Counted from the stretch's first letter, positions 8,854 to 18,575 are shown. The stretch is DNA of 61,701 nucleotides from Campylobacterota bacterium (GCA_003643835.1 QMKX01000007.1:1-61701), one strand, 5' to 3'. Program-made: numbers and translations. The notes: a model not told the origin generated them from the letters alone.

Positions 8854-9096
8854 TTAGGCTCCTTTTTGTTTGAGGATTTTTTTGATATCATCGACATAAT
8901 CTTTGTTGTTTTTACATAATCTTTTTGCAGATTTTGAAATATTTTTTTCATCTAATACACAACTTTTGCAAATATAAAAAGACCTACCTTCGCCTTTGTA
9001 TGAAAATATATTTTTATCCTTGCATATAAATCTATATAGAGTATTTTGTGCCAATTTTGTTCTACAACCTATACAGGTTCTTATGATATTACTCAT
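8854..9096 (-). CDS. ylxR: YlxR family (DUF448) RNA-binding protein
   Basis: 80-residue protein of the YlxR family, commonly encoded between nusA or other genes and infB; a putative RNA-binding protein with a reported regulatory role in Bacillus. The hallmark RTCIGCR is at 6-12, and the cysteine pairs C8/C11 and C43/C46 could bind zinc. The C-terminus is lysine-rich. The frame continues upstream of the chosen ATG inside thrB, but only this start gives the family N-terminus, and it overlaps the thrB stop by 8 bases. Confidence 0.85.
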   Translation of the reverse strand: MSNIIRTCIGCRTKLAQNTLYRFICKDKNIFSYKGEGRSFYICKSCVLDEKNISKSAKRLCKNNKDYVDDIKKILKQKGA

Positions 9097-9970
9097 AACT
9101 TTTGATACCTTGATTGTCAAAATCCAATATTTTAACTCTACAATCACTAAATTTACTTGATAATTTATTTGATAATTTGGCAGCATCGTTTTCATAACAA
9201 AGACAAAACATAGTAGAACCACTTCCAGACAAAGAACACATAAGAGCTCCACTGTCATATGAGTGTTTTTGTATGTCAAACAATACAGGTAGAAGTTCCA
9301 TACGATATGTTTCATGAAATTTATCTTTTGATGCAACTCTTAATAGATCCCAGTTTTCGCTGAAAAACGATGCCGTAAGCAAAGAGCTTCGCGACAGGTT
9401 GAAAAAAGTATCGGTTTTTTCGTATATGTGTGGTAATTTTTTTCTTGATTTTTTTGTAGATATTGTTTTTTTGTGTATCACCACGACAGCCTTGATAGTA
9501 TTGGGAATATTTTTTTTTAAAGACATCACGGTATCATCTTCAATTGTTGATACAACAAAACCACCATATATAGCAGGGGCGATATTGTCTGGGTGTTTTT
9601 CCAATTTGATAGAAAGTTGTAGTAGTTCATTTTTTGTCAATCTAATTTTTGCCATCTTATACGCTGATGCTATAGCACTTGTGATAACAGCACTACTGCT
9701 ACCAAGTCCTCGTGATAGTGGTATGCTATTGGTTAAATCAAATGAAAATTTAGTTTTTTCATTTGTAAGATCTTTGTAGTATTGATAAAAAATATCCACG
9801 AACATATTGTTTGCTTTTTGCTGTAGTATCCTTTTGTTTTCACCTTGTATTGATATAGTTTGAAAATTTGCCGGTTTGATAGTGACAGTGTTGTATAACC
9901 CGAGCGATAAACCCAGACAATCAAAACCTGGCCCCAAGTTGGCACTAGTCGCCGGCACACGAATTGTCAT
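9089..9970 (-). CDS. thrB: Homoserine kinase
   Basis: GHMP kinase that makes O-phosphohomoserine for threonine synthesis. Evidence: N-terminal VPATSANLGPGFDCLG (about 5-20), the ATP loop PLSRGLGSSSAV (about 88-99) and the late LSGSGSTMFCL motif; 293 residues, normal length. The start has AAAAGGA upstream and a minus-strand TACAAT -10 box. It is the first gene of the operon running through ylxR-infB-rbfA-rimP-ispE, an arrangement seen in Campylobacterota. Confidence 0.94.
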   Translation of the reverse strand: MTIRVPATSANLGPGFDCLGLSLGLYNTVTIKPANFQTISIQGENKRILQQKANNMFVDIFYQYYKDLTNEKTKFSFDLTNSIPLSRGLGSSSAVITSAIASAYKMAKIRLTKNELLQLSIKLEKHPDNIAPAIYGGFVVSTIEDDTVMSLKKNIPNTIKAVVVIHKKTISTKKSRKKLPHIYEKTDTFFNLSRSSLLTASFFSENWDLLRVASKDKFHETYRMELLPVLFDIQKHSYDSGALMCSLSGSGSTMFCLCYENDAAKLSNKLSSKFSDCRVKILDFDNQGIKSYE

Positions 9971-9989
9971 AAGTTTTCCTTTTTGATAT

Positions 9990-9995
9990 ATTGTA
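9990..9995 (-). promoter_or_regulatory. -10 box of the thrB-infB operon
   Basis: TACAAT on the minus strand, about 20 bases before the thrB ATG, in the 69-base divergent region shared with galU. Confidence 0.5.
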
Positions 9996-10027
9996 GCTAA
10001 AAGAGTTTAAAATTTAGTCAAATATGA

Positions 10028-10033
10028 TATAAT
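10028..10033 (+). promoter_or_regulatory. -10 box of galU, placed for a leaderless transcript
   Basis: TATAAT in the context TATGATATAATGG ends 6 bases before the galU ATG. A start point 7 bases after the box would fall on the ATG itself. No Shine-Dalgarno is present before the ATG. Confidence 0.5.
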
Positions 10034-10039
10034 GGCAAC

Positions 10040-10876
10040 ATGAATAAAACAAAACAGATAAAAAAGTGCCTATTTCCAGCAGCTGGCTACGGCACGAGAT
10101 TTTTGCCAGCAACAAAAGCGATACCAAAAGAGATGTTACCAATTCTCACTAAACCGCTCATCCAATATGGCGTAGAAGAAGCAAAACAAGCCGACATAGA
10201 TACCATGGCGATAGTAACAGGTCGTGGCAAACGAAGTATAGAGGATCACTTTGATGTATCTTATGAGCTGGAGCATCAAATCAAAGATACATCAAAAGAG
10301 CACTATCTTTTTGATATAAGAAAACTTATCAACAACCTCACATTTACATATGTCAGACAAAAGTCTATGAAAGGTTTGGGAGATGCTATATTGACAGGTA
10401 GGTCGCTCATCGGCGATGAACCATTTGCTGTAGTGTTAGCAGATGATTTATGTGTATCAGATAGTATTGGAGTTTTGTCTCAAATGATAAATATATACAA
10501 TAAATACGGTAAATCAGTAGTAGCTATTGAAACTATAGATAAAAAAGATAGCAACAAATACGGCATAATAGATGGCAAAGAGATAGAAAAAAGTTTATAT
10601 CAAATATCGAATATGATAGAAAAGCCAGCACCAAAAGATGCTCCAACAAACTTAGCAATCATCGGTAGATATATCTTGACACCTGATATTTTTGATATAT
10701 TAAAAAATACAAAGCCAGGAATAGCAGGCGAAGTGCAAATAACAGATGCTTTGCAAACTATGGCAAAAAAAGACCAAGTATTGGGACTTAAGTTTGATGG
10801 ACGAAGATTTGATTGTGGTAGTTTGGATGGTTTTGTTCAAGCTACAAACTATTTTGCTAATTTGGAAAATATTTGA
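10040..10876 (+). CDS. galU: UTP-glucose-1-phosphate uridylyltransferase
   Basis: Makes UDP-glucose for cell-surface polysaccharide synthesis. The nucleotidyltransferase signature PAAGYGTRFLPATKAIPKEM (13-32) and the late FDCGSLDGFVQA block are clear; 278 residues, usual length. There is no Shine-Dalgarno upstream, and a perfect TATAAT box lies 6 bases before the start, so the mRNA may be leaderless. Its TGA overlaps the panC TTG start. Confidence 0.95.
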   Translation: MNKTKQIKKCLFPAAGYGTRFLPATKAIPKEMLPILTKPLIQYGVEEAKQADIDTMAIVTGRGKRSIEDHFDVSYELEHQIKDTSKEHYLFDIRKLINNLTFTYVRQKSMKGLGDAILTGRSLIGDEPFAVVLADDLCVSDSIGVLSQMINIYNKYGKSVVAIETIDKKDSNKYGIIDGKEIEKSLYQISNMIEKPAPKDAPTNLAIIGRYILTPDIFDILKNTKPGIAGEVQITDALQTMAKKDQVLGLKFDGRRFDCGSLDGFVQATNYFANLENI

Positions 10877-11697
10877 AAATATTTAAAACAACAAAAACGA
10901 CAAAAGAGTATTTAAAAAACAACAAAAACGAAACAATAGGCTTTGTGCCAACTATGGGCGCCTTGCATGATGGACACCTGTCGCTGATAAAACAATCAAA
11001 AGAACAAAATGACATCACAATAGTGAGTATATTTGTAAATCCTACACAGTTTTTAGACGGGGAGGATATCGATAAGTATCCTCATAAGCCACAAGCCGAT
11101 GAAAAAATATGCGAAATAGCGAAAGTAGATGTATTGTTTGTGCCAAATGAAAAAAAGATATATTTTGACCAAGAGACGAAGTTGTTCGCACCAAGTATCA
11201 AAGCATATATACTCGAAGGATATGACAGACCGGGACATTTTGACGGAGTTTTGCAAGTAGTGAACAAACTTTTAAATATAGTCAAACCAACTTTTGTGTA
11301 TTTTGGAAAAAAAGATGCCCAGCAGTTATATTTAGTGAAAAATATGGTCGAAGAATTTTTCCTTGATGTGAGTGTAGTAGCATGTGAAACCATAAGAGAA
11401 GCAAATGGATTAGCCAAAAGCAGTAGAAATACATATCTATCAAAAGAAGATACTTTAAAAGCCTTGCAAATATCAAAAGCACTCAATATAGCTATAAAAT
11501 ATGTTCAAAAAGGAGAATACGATGCAGCTACCATCAAAACTAAAATATCAAAACAGTTGAAAAATTTGTATATATATTATGTTGAAATTGTAGATAAAAA
11601 TTTTAACTATATAGATAAAATAGAGATAAACAACACAATTGTATTGGTAGCTGTAAATATAAATAATACAAGATTGATAGACAACATATGGCTTTGA
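10873..11697 (+). CDS. panC: Pantothenate synthetase
   Basis: Joins pantoate and beta-alanine with ATP, the last step to pantothenate. Motifs: FVPTMGALHDGHLSLI (24-39, with HDGH 32-35), VNPTQF, the YFGKKDAQQ block and GLAKSSRNTYLS. 274 residues. The start is TTG sharing bases with the galU stop (TTGA), with GGA upstream. It overlaps rimO by 10 bases, so galU-panC-rimO form one transcript. Confidence 0.95.
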   Translation: MKIFKTTKTTKEYLKNNKNETIGFVPTMGALHDGHLSLIKQSKEQNDITIVSIFVNPTQFLDGEDIDKYPHKPQADEKICEIAKVDVLFVPNEKKIYFDQETKLFAPSIKAYILEGYDRPGHFDGVLQVVNKLLNIVKPTFVYFGKKDAQQLYLVKNMVEEFFLDVSVVACETIREANGLAKSSRNTYLSKEDTLKALQISKALNIAIKYVQKGEYDAATIKTKISKQLKNLYIYYVEIVDKNFNYIDKIEINNTIVLVAVNINNTRLIDNIWL

Positions 11698-13001
11698 AAC
11701 TACATCTCATAAGTTTAGGTTGCACTAAAAACTTAGTAGATAGCGAGATTATGTTGGGAGTTTTGAAGGATTATCAAATCACAAACGACACAGCACAAGC
11801 AGATGTGATAATCATAAACACTTGCGGATTTATAAGTTCTGCCAAAGAGGAGTCTCTATCAACTATACTTGAAGTTCACGAAAAAAGAAAAAAAAGCTCA
11901 ATTTTATGCGTAACTGGGTGCTTGACACAAAGATATCAAAAAGAGTTGCAGCTCGAGCTTCCAGAAGTTGATATATTTAGCGGAGTTGGAGATTTTGACA
12001 AAATAAATAAGCTCATAGAAAGTAAACAAAACAGCTACACAAATAAAGTTTTCTTGAACGATGAAAACAGCCCAAGAGTTGTATCAAACTCTACATACCA
12101 TGCATATATAAAAATAGCAGAAGGATGCAATCAAACTTGTAGTTTTTGTGCTATACCATCGTTCAAAGGCAAACTACAAAGCAAAAGTTTAAACACAATA
12201 AAAGCAGAAGTTGAAAACTTGGTAAACGATGGATATTTTGATTTTACATTCATATCACAAGATAGTAGTTCGTATCTGTTTGATATTGGTTTAAAAGATG
12301 GCTTGATAAAACTTATTGATGTTGTTGAGAAAATTTCAGGAGTTAGACAAGCTAGAATTTTATATTTATATCCATCTACAACTACAACCAAGCTTATAGA
12401 CAAGATAGGTTCATCAAAAGCTTTTTTCAGTTATTTTGATATGCCACTTCAGCATATATCTCAAGAGATATTGATGAAAATGAAAAGAGGCAAAGGTAGC
12501 ACAAAAATCAAAGAGTTGCTAAAACATATGCGAAAATACAAAGACAGTTTCATACGAAGCACATTTATAGTAGGATATCCCGGTGAAACAAAAGAGCAGT
12601 TTAAACAACTTAAAAATTTTGTAGATGAGTTTAATTTTGACAGAGTTAATATATTTTCTTATAGCGATGAAGAGGGCACAAATGCATACAACTCGGGTGA
12701 TAAAATAAAACAAAAAACTATTGATAAAAGAGCAAAAGTGTTAGGCAAGGTGGTTTCAAAACAGACGAAAAAACATTTGAAAAATATGATAGGAAAAGTT
12801 TTTGATGTAGTCGTAGATTCTACGAGCAGTGAGCATGAATACCTTTTGAGTGCCAAACTTACACTTTGGGCACCACAAATAGATGGTGAGATTTTGATAA
12901 ATGAAAACCACTTAGACGAAGATATATCTATAGGTAAGATATACAAAGCAAAAATTACTAATATAGCAGGAAATCACCTGCTTGGGACTATAATAAAATA
13001 A
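11688..13001 (+). CDS. rimO: Ribosomal protein S12 methylthiotransferase RimO
   Basis: Radical-SAM methylthiotransferase that modifies an aspartate of ribosomal protein S12. 437 residues: an MTTase N-terminal domain with cluster cysteines C12, C46 and C78; the radical-SAM motif C147xxxC151xxC154 in EGCNQTCSFC; and a C-terminal TRAM domain. The opening LHLISLGCTKNLVDSE is typical of RimO rather than MiaB. Third gene of the galU-panC-rimO unit; it converges on the dCMP deaminase gene. Confidence 0.95.
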   Translation: MALKLHLISLGCTKNLVDSEIMLGVLKDYQITNDTAQADVIIINTCGFISSAKEESLSTILEVHEKRKKSSILCVTGCLTQRYQKELQLELPEVDIFSGVGDFDKINKLIESKQNSYTNKVFLNDENSPRVVSNSTYHAYIKIAEGCNQTCSFCAIPSFKGKLQSKSLNTIKAEVENLVNDGYFDFTFISQDSSSYLFDIGLKDGLIKLIDVVEKISGVRQARILYLYPSTTTTKLIDKIGSSKAFFSYFDMPLQHISQEILMKMKRGKGSTKIKELLKHMRKYKDSFIRSTFIVGYPGETKEQFKQLKNFVDEFNFDRVNIFSYSDEEGTNAYNSGDKIKQKTIDKRAKVLGKVVSKQTKKHLKNMIGKVFDVVVDSTSSEHEYLLSAKLTLWAPQIDGEILINENHLDEDISIGKIYKAKITNIAGNHLLGTIIK

Positions 13002-13007
13002 AAACTA

Positions 13008-13442
13008 CTAAACTAATTTTTTGATGCCGACACAGTTCGTTTCTAAAAATTTTTTGCTGATTTTGCTATTTGTGTGTTCGTATGATGTATCATAAACAAT
13101 CTGCTTGATACCACTGGCTATAAGATTTTTGACACACTGCATACAAGGTTCAAGTGTGACATATATGGTGCCTCCATCTATAGCTATGCCATTTTTCGCT
13201 GCCCATATTATGGCATTCATCTCTGCGTGGATTTCATATTGTTTAGACCACTCGTGGTGTTCTTGTGTGTGCTTGTTGTCCCAATGGTCACAACAATTGG
13301 TATAACCCGATGGTGTGCCGTTGTAGCCAGTTGATAAAACTCTACCATCTTTGACTATGACGGCGCCAACTTTTTTTGATACGCATTTTGATGCTTTTGC
13401 TATCTCTTTTGCGATATTGATAAAGTTTTTATCGCTTATCAT
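13008..13442 (-). CDS. dCMP deaminase family protein (ComEB-like)
   Basis: Zinc-dependent cytidylate deaminase, probably dCMP to dUMP for dTTP supply. The zinc and catalytic residues are visible as HAE (72-74) and LEPCMQC with C100 and C103. Cysteines and histidines around 50-63 (NCCDHWDNKH, EHH) fit the extra zinc site of this family. 144 residues. It directly abuts mrp (no spacer) and is the last gene of the lepA-mrp strand group. Some family members act on other deoxynucleotides, so the substrate is inferred. Confidence 0.85.
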   Translation of the reverse strand: MISDKNFINIAKEIAKASKCVSKKVGAVIVKDGRVLSTGYNGTPSGYTNCCDHWDNKHTQEHHEWSKQYEIHAEMNAIIWAAKNGIAIDGGTIYVTLEPCMQCVKNLIASGIKQIVYDTSYEHTNSKISKKFLETNCVGIKKLV

Positions 13443-14612
13443 CTAATGTTCGCAACCACAACTTCCACTACCACAACTCTCTTTTTCTTTTTTTGTTTCT
13501 TGTGATTTTGCGGTTTGTGTGCTACAAGCACTAACACCTCCTATTGTGGGTTGTATGGCACTATTGTCTGGTTTGCTTTTTTCTATATTTTCCCATAATT
13601 TAGAAGCAGCTGTCATAAATCTTTTTGATGTTTGAGTTTCTGGTTGTGAAAACACAATCGGTTCGCCCTCGTCGCCAGATATACGAATACTAGGCTCAAT
13701 TGGTATGCTACTCAAAACTTCTGTGTTGTAATCTTTTGCTAATTTTTCACAAGTTCCTTTGCCAAATATATCAGACTCTTCGTCACATTTAGGACAAATA
13801 AACCCAGACATATTTTCAATGATACCTGCTATTGGTATATGTAGTTTTTCAAACATCTCTAAACTTCTTTTGCTATCATCGAGTGCCACATGTTGTGGAG
13901 TTGTGACATTGACACCTACAGATACAGGCACACTTTGGGCTAAAGTAAGTTGGGCATCTCCAGTTCCTGGTGGCATATCAATCACAAGAACATCTAAATC
14001 GCCCCAGACTATATCGCGCAATAGTTGTTCTATAGCTTTCATGACCATAGCCCCTCTCCATATAAGCGCTTTGCCCGGCTCCATCAAACTTCCCATAGAC
14101 ATAACTTTGACACCATATGCTTCAAAAGGCACCACTTTTTGACCTTCTATTTTAGGTTCCTGATTTTCTAAACCCATCATTCTTGGTATATTTGGTCCAT
14201 ATATATCTGCATCGAGAAGTCCTACTGATTTTCCTTGCATAGCTAATGCCACCGATAAATTAACAGATGTTGTTGATTTGCCAACGCCACCTTTCCCAGA
14301 GCTTACCATGACAAAATTTTTAACTGTAGGAGCTATGTTTTTTCCACTTAGTGTGTTGCTGTTTTGTTTTGGTGCTTGTGGTTTGTGCACAACTATATTT
14401 GCTTTTATACCAATAGTTGATAACTCTTTTTCGATATCAGCTCTTATACTATCTTCTACTTCAGTAGCCGATGATGTGATAGCCAGTGATATATTCGCAA
14501 TATCTCCGTCCAATTTTATATCTTTTACAAAATCAAACTCTACAATTGATTTTGCAAATCCCGGATAGTAAACTTTCTTTAGTTTTTCTTTTATTGTGTC
14601 TATATTTTTCAT
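13443..14612 (-). CDS. mrp: Mrp/NBP35-type iron-sulfur cluster carrier ATPase
   Basis: P-loop ATPase that carries and inserts Fe-S clusters. 389 residues: an N-terminal MIP18-like domain (1-75), the deviant Walker A GKGGVGKST (106-114), the DMPPGTGDAQLTL block, and the central CPKC pair that bridges a cluster. The C-terminus has an unusual Lys/Glu-rich extension ending in CGSGSCGCEH, three further cysteines and a terminal His that could bind metal. Start ATG with AAAAAGGAAAAAT upstream. Confidence 0.93.
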   Translation of the reverse strand: MKNIDTIKEKLKKVYYPGFAKSIVEFDFVKDIKLDGDIANISLAITSSATEVEDSIRADIEKELSTIGIKANIVVHKPQAPKQNSNTLSGKNIAPTVKNFVMVSSGKGGVGKSTTSVNLSVALAMQGKSVGLLDADIYGPNIPRMMGLENQEPKIEGQKVVPFEAYGVKVMSMGSLMEPGKALIWRGAMVMKAIEQLLRDIVWGDLDVLVIDMPPGTGDAQLTLAQSVPVSVGVNVTTPQHVALDDSKRSLEMFEKLHIPIAGIIENMSGFICPKCDEESDIFGKGTCEKLAKDYNTEVLSSIPIEPSIRISGDEGEPIVFSQPETQTSKRFMTAASKLWENIEKSKPDNSAIQPTIGGVSACSTQTAKSQETKKEKESCGSGSCGCEH

Positions 14613-14660
14613 ATTTTTCCTTTTTGATTGTTTTATATCAAAAGAAACTTAAACCTAACT

Positions 14661-16451
14661 TTAATCAAGTTTCAAAACAGCCATAAAAGCTTCTTGAGGC
14701 ACATTAACTCGACCTATTGCTTTCATGCGTTTTTTGCCAGCTTTTTGTTTTTCTAGTAGTTTTCTTTTTCTCGAAATATCTCCGCCATAACATTTGGCAG
14801 TGACATTTTTGCCAGTGGATTTGACTGTCTCTCGCGCTATCACCTCGCCTCCTAGTGAGGCTTGTATGGCTACTTCAAATAGCTGTTTGGGTATGAGTTC
14901 TTTGAGTTTTTTGACAAACTGCCTACCCCTTGCTAGTGCTTTGCTCTGTGGCACGATGATACTCAAAGCATCTACACTCTCACGGGCTACAAGCACATCA
15001 AGTCGCTTGAGGTTTCCTGGTCGAAAGTCTATGATATCATAGTCAAAACTGGCATATCCTTTGGTGGTTGATTTTAGTTTGTCATAAAAGTCCATGACTA
15101 TCTCGTTCATTGGTATCTCGTATTCTAAAAGCACTCTTGTGTTGATATAGTCCATCTTGGTCTGTATACCTCGCTTGTCGTTTAGTAGTTTGATGACATT
15201 GCCCAAAAACTCATCTGGCACGAGTATAGTTGCCTTGACATATGGTTCGTATATCTTGTCTATCTTAGAAGGAGCTGGTAGTTGCGATGGGTTCTCTACA
15301 TATAGTTCCACACCGTCTGTCTGTAGCACTTTGTATACCACCGTAGGAGCAGTAGCTATGAGATCTAGGTCAAACTCTCTCTCAAGTCGCTCTTTGACTA
15401 CCTCCATATGCAACATACCCAAAAACCCAGTGCGAAATCCACTACCCAAAGCCGTGGAGCTTTCTGGCTCAAACGATATGGAGCTGTCGTTTAGCTGAAG
15501 TTTATTTAGAGCTTCTCTTAAGTCCTCAAACTTGTCAGTATCCACCGGATATATACCAGCAAATACAAACGGCTTGGCAGGTTCAAACCCACTAATACTT
15601 TCACTTGTAGGGTTTTTTGCATCGGTTAGGGTATCGCCTACTACTATGCTTTGGGTAGTTTTGAGACCCAGCACCACTATACCTATCTCGCCTGTTTTTA
15701 TCTGCTGTGTGTTGATATTTTTAAGCGGATGTGGATACAGCAGATCTAAAACTTTGTGAGTTTCACCAGTGTTTATCATCTTGATGGATTGGTTTTTTTG
15801 TATAGAGCCATCATATACTCGCACCAAAGCTAAAGCCCCTAAATAGTTGTCAAACCAGCTGTCATATATGAGTGCTTTGGTAGGCTTATCTATATCGCCT
15901 TGTGGAGCTGGAATAGTATCTATGATATCGTCTATGAGTTGCTTGACACCTACACCTGTTTTTGCCGATATTAGGTTGTGGTGGGTGCAGTCCAAACCTA
16001 TGGCCTCTTCTGTCTCCTCTAGCACTCGCATAGGATCAGCCGATGGTAGGTCTATCTTGTTGACTACTGGCATGAGTGTTAGGTCATTGTCAAATGCTAT
16101 GTATACATTTGCTATAGTTTGGGCTTGGACTCCTTGGGTGCTATCTATGATGAGTATCGCCCCCTCACTAGAAGATAGACTTCGGCTCACCTCATAGCTA
16201 AAATCCACATGTCCTGGTGTGTCTATAAGATTTAGCACATACTCTTGACCATCTTTGGTATAGTTTAGTCTAACACTTTGTGCCTTTATCGTGATGCCTC
16301 GCTCTTGTTCTATATCCATCGTGTCCATCATCTGAGCGGTGATGAGCCTGTCATCTACTGCTTTGCACTCTTGGATAATCCTATCTGCGAGTGTTGATTT
16401 GCCGTGGTCAATATGAGCTATTATTGAGAAGTTTCGTATATGTTTTTGCAA
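14661..16451 (-). CDS. lepA: Elongation factor 4 (LepA)
   Basis: Ribosomal back-translocase GTPase. The G1 motif AHIDHGKST lies near residues 12-20; [12 protein letters not shown] and NKIDLPSA follow, and the conserved LepA C-terminus (AGKKRMK...[10 protein letters not shown]) is present. I place the start at TTG 16451: AGGAAAAAA precedes it and it gives the usual 596 residues. A longer frame to TTG 16493 would begin upstream of the likely TACAAT -10 box and has no Shine-Dalgarno. Confidence 0.95.
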   Translation of the reverse strand: MQKHIRNFSIIAHIDHGKSTLADRIIQECKAVDDRLITAQMMDTMDIEQERGITIKAQSVRLNYTKDGQEYVLNLIDTPGHVDFSYEVSRSLSSSEGAILIIDSTQGVQAQTIANVYIAFDNDLTLMPVVNKIDLPSADPMRVLEETEEAIGLDCTHHNLISAKTGVGVKQLIDDIIDTIPAPQGDIDKPTKALIYDSWFDNYLGALALVRVYDGSIQKNQSIKMINTGETHKVLDLLYPHPLKNINTQQIKTGEIGIVVLGLKTTQSIVVGDTLTDAKNPTSESISGFEPAKPFVFAGIYPVDTDKFEDLREALNKLQLNDSSISFEPESSTALGSGFRTGFLGMLHMEVVKERLEREFDLDLIATAPTVVYKVLQTDGVELYVENPSQLPAPSKIDKIYEPYVKATILVPDEFLGNVIKLLNDKRGIQTKMDYINTRVLLEYEIPMNEIVMDFYDKLKSTTKGYASFDYDIIDFRPGNLKRLDVLVARESVDALSIIVPQSKALARGRQFVKKLKELIPKQLFEVAIQASLGGEVIARETVKSTGKNVTAKCYGGDISRKRKLLEKQKAGKKRMKAIGRVNVPQEAFMAVLKLD

Positions 16452-16478
16452 TTTTTTCCTACTATTATTATATTTTGT

Positions 16479-16484
16479 ATTGTA
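16479..16484 (-). promoter_or_regulatory. -10 box of lepA
   Basis: Minus-strand TACAAT about 28 bases before the lepA TTG (16451). It lies inside the longer alternative reading frame and so argues against the upstream start. Confidence 0.5.
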
Positions 16485-16569
16485 TCTAAACAAGATTAAA
16501 TATTCGTATTATATTATAAAAAACGGTTGAAAAGCAAAATATATACAGCTATGTTTAAGCGGTATTTGA

Positions 16570-16575
16570 TAAAAT
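16570..16575 (+). promoter_or_regulatory. Probable -10 box of the msbA-type gene
   Basis: TAAAAT in the context TTTGATAAAATAG. The same GATAAAAT element occurs before other genes here (nadC, pssA, the end-of-window repeat protein). The following leader is about 45 bases and has TTTGGAGATAG before the ATG. Confidence 0.4.
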
Positions 16576-16629
16576 AGTCAACAAATATCAAAATCAACCA
16601 AAGTTGGTATTTAATTTGTTTGGAGATAG

Positions 16630-18345
16630 ATGAAAAAATTTATATACCAGTATGCACCATACTACAAAAATTATAAAATGAAATTTTTTTTAGCCTTTGT
16701 AGGTATATTGATGGTAGCTGGCGGCACAAGTGGCACGGCTTATATCATGAAACCACTACTTGACGATATATTTATAAACAAAAACCAACAAATGCTCACA
16801 ATTTTACCTATATTTGTCATAGGTTTATATATGTCAAAAGGATTTGGTAGGTTTATTCAGGTGTATTATATATCTTTTATAGGGCAAGATATCATAAGAC
16901 AAGTTCGCGATAAACTATACAAACACCTATTGTATTTAGATATCGTGTTTTTCAACAAAAACCATAGCGGTGACTTGATAAGCAAAATCACAAACGACAT
17001 AAATAGGATCCAACAAGCAGTATCTACACAAATAGCTACGATATTTCAAGAAGTTTTGACGATAATTGCACTTGTAGGTATGACGATATATCTAAATAGT
17101 GAGCTTGCATTTTATGGTTTGGTTGTTATGCCTTTAGCACTTTGGCCACTTAGTAAACTCGCCAAAAAGATGAAAAAAATATCTTTTTCATCTCAAGAAA
17201 AAAATAGCGACATAGTAGCACATCTTGGTGAATCGTTTAACAATATAGAGATAATCAAGGCATCTTTTACTCAAGAGCTTGAAAGCGAAAGATTTTACAA
17301 ACACAACAAAAAGTTTTTCGCACTTAATATGAAAGCAGTCAAAACAAACGAGCTTGTATCGCCTATCATGGAGATTATGGGAGCTATCGCTATAGCTACT
17401 GTTATCATAATTGGTGGCCAATATGTCATAGATGACAAGATGACAGCTGGTTCATTTTTCTCTTTTGTGACAGCACTTTTTATGCTTTATACACCTCTTA
17501 AAAGATTGTCATCAGTATACAATAGTTTACAAGACGCTATAGCAGCAAATGAAAGGATAAATCAGCTTTTTCAAGAGTATGCGAAGATAAAATCAGGAGA
17601 CGATATATTGAGCGACAATATCCAAAAGATAAGCTTCAAAAATGTTACACTGAAGTATGACGACAAAATCGCTTTAGAAAATATATCGTTGGATATCAAA
17701 AAGGGAGAAAAACTCGCACTCGTTGGAGGTAGTGGTGGTGGCAAAACATCGTTTATAAATCTTATTATGAAGTTTTATGAGCCTATATCTGGACAGATAA
17801 AATTTGACGATATGAATCTAAAAAATATAAAACTATCAAATCTGCGACAAAACATAGCTATAATCACCCAAAGAGTTTATATATTTAACGACACAGTTGC
17901 TAACAACATATGTTATGGTCAAACATATAACAAAAACAAAATCATAAACACTCTTAAAAATGTAGATGCATACAAGTTCGTATCAAAGTTGGAAAATGGC
18001 ATAGATACAGTTTTGAACGAATCAGGCACAAACTTAAGTGGCGGTCAAAAACAGCGTATAGCCATAGCGAGAGCTATATACAAAAACCCACAAATACTTA
18101 TACTCGATGAAGCTACTTCCGCACTTGACAACAAAACAGAAAAAACTATCACAAATTTACTTGAAAAAGTATCAAAAGACAAAATAGTCATAATCATAGC
18201 TCACAGATTAAGCACCATCAAAAATGCTAAAAAAGTGGCATTGTTAAAAGCAGGCAAAATTATTTGTCACGATACTATAGAAAATCTTGAAAAAAATTGC
18301 CAAGAGTATCAAGAACTAAACAAAACCTCTAAAACGACAGAATAA
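16630..18345 (+). CDS. msbA: ABC exporter, MsbA-type (lipid A/lipid exporter family)
   Basis: Fused half-transporter of 571 residues: six transmembrane helices in 1-310 and a nucleotide-binding domain from about 325. Walker A GGSGGGKTS near 365-373, signature LSGGQKQR near 468, Walker B LILDEATS near 487-494, H-loop AHRLS. The overall pattern matches the lipid flippase MsbA. It is a single-gene unit between lepA (divergent) and the REP-like region. Assignment to lipid A rather than another amphipathic substrate is by family resemblance. Confidence 0.8.
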   Translation: MKKFIYQYAPYYKNYKMKFFLAFVGILMVAGGTSGTAYIMKPLLDDIFINKNQQMLTILPIFVIGLYMSKGFGRFIQVYYISFIGQDIIRQVRDKLYKHLLYLDIVFFNKNHSGDLISKITNDINRIQQAVSTQIATIFQEVLTIIALVGMTIYLNSELAFYGLVVMPLALWPLSKLAKKMKKISFSSQEKNSDIVAHLGESFNNIEIIKASFTQELESERFYKHNKKFFALNMKAVKTNELVSPIMEIMGAIAIATVIIIGGQYVIDDKMTAGSFFSFVTALFMLYTPLKRLSSVYNSLQDAIAANERINQLFQEYAKIKSGDDILSDNIQKISFKNVTLKYDDKIALENISLDIKKGEKLALVGGSGGGKTSFINLIMKFYEPISGQIKFDDMNLKNIKLSNLRQNIAIITQRVYIFNDTVANNICYGQTYNKNKIINTLKNVDAYKFVSKLENGIDTVLNESGTNLSGGQKQRIAIARAIYKNPQILILDEATSALDNKTEKTITNLLEKVSKDKIVIIIAHRLSTIKNAKKVALLKAGKIICHDTIENLEKNCQEYQELNKTSKTTE

Positions 18346-18367
18346 AAAAAATATCTTTTATATACTT

Positions 18368-18575
18368 GGAACCTTGAGCTTGTTCGCGGTTCCTACGGGT
18401 CTATAGTTGTTAGGAACCCTAAACTCGTTTAGGGCAAAATATAGAAATGACTATATATGTTCTATCCTCGGAACCCCTGACTTGTCTGGGGCAAAATATG
18501 AAACTATTGACAAAATAGAATATATTTTTGTTTGTAGTAGTTTGAATGACTAGCCTCGAACAAGTTCGCGGTTCC
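18368..18575. repeat. Cluster of REP-like palindromic repeats
   Basis: Within the only long gene-free stretch (18346-18762), four GGAACC/GGTTCC-bordered palindromes occur in about 200 bases. 18368-18393 has GGAACC...GGTTCC arms. 18417-18434 is a perfect 8-bp stem CCCTAAAC/GTTTAGGG with a 2-base loop. 18474-18491 is CCCCTGAC/GTCTGGGG with one mismatch. 18555-18575 has CGAAC/GTTCG then CGGTTCC. The second and third are direct repeats of one unit: each begins GGAACCC and is followed by GGGCAAAATAT plus a GAAA-rich spacer. Some stems could also end msbA transcripts. No gene was found here. Confidence 0.75.

Noticed and set aside
9097-9336. N-terminal extension of ylxR inside thrB
   Set aside because: The extension is out-of-frame translation of thrB; the YlxR family begins at the RTCIGC region.
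16452-16493. Longer lepA starting at TTG 16493
   Set aside because: The TACAAT promoter box lies within it and the AGGA at the downstream TTG gives the normal LepA length.
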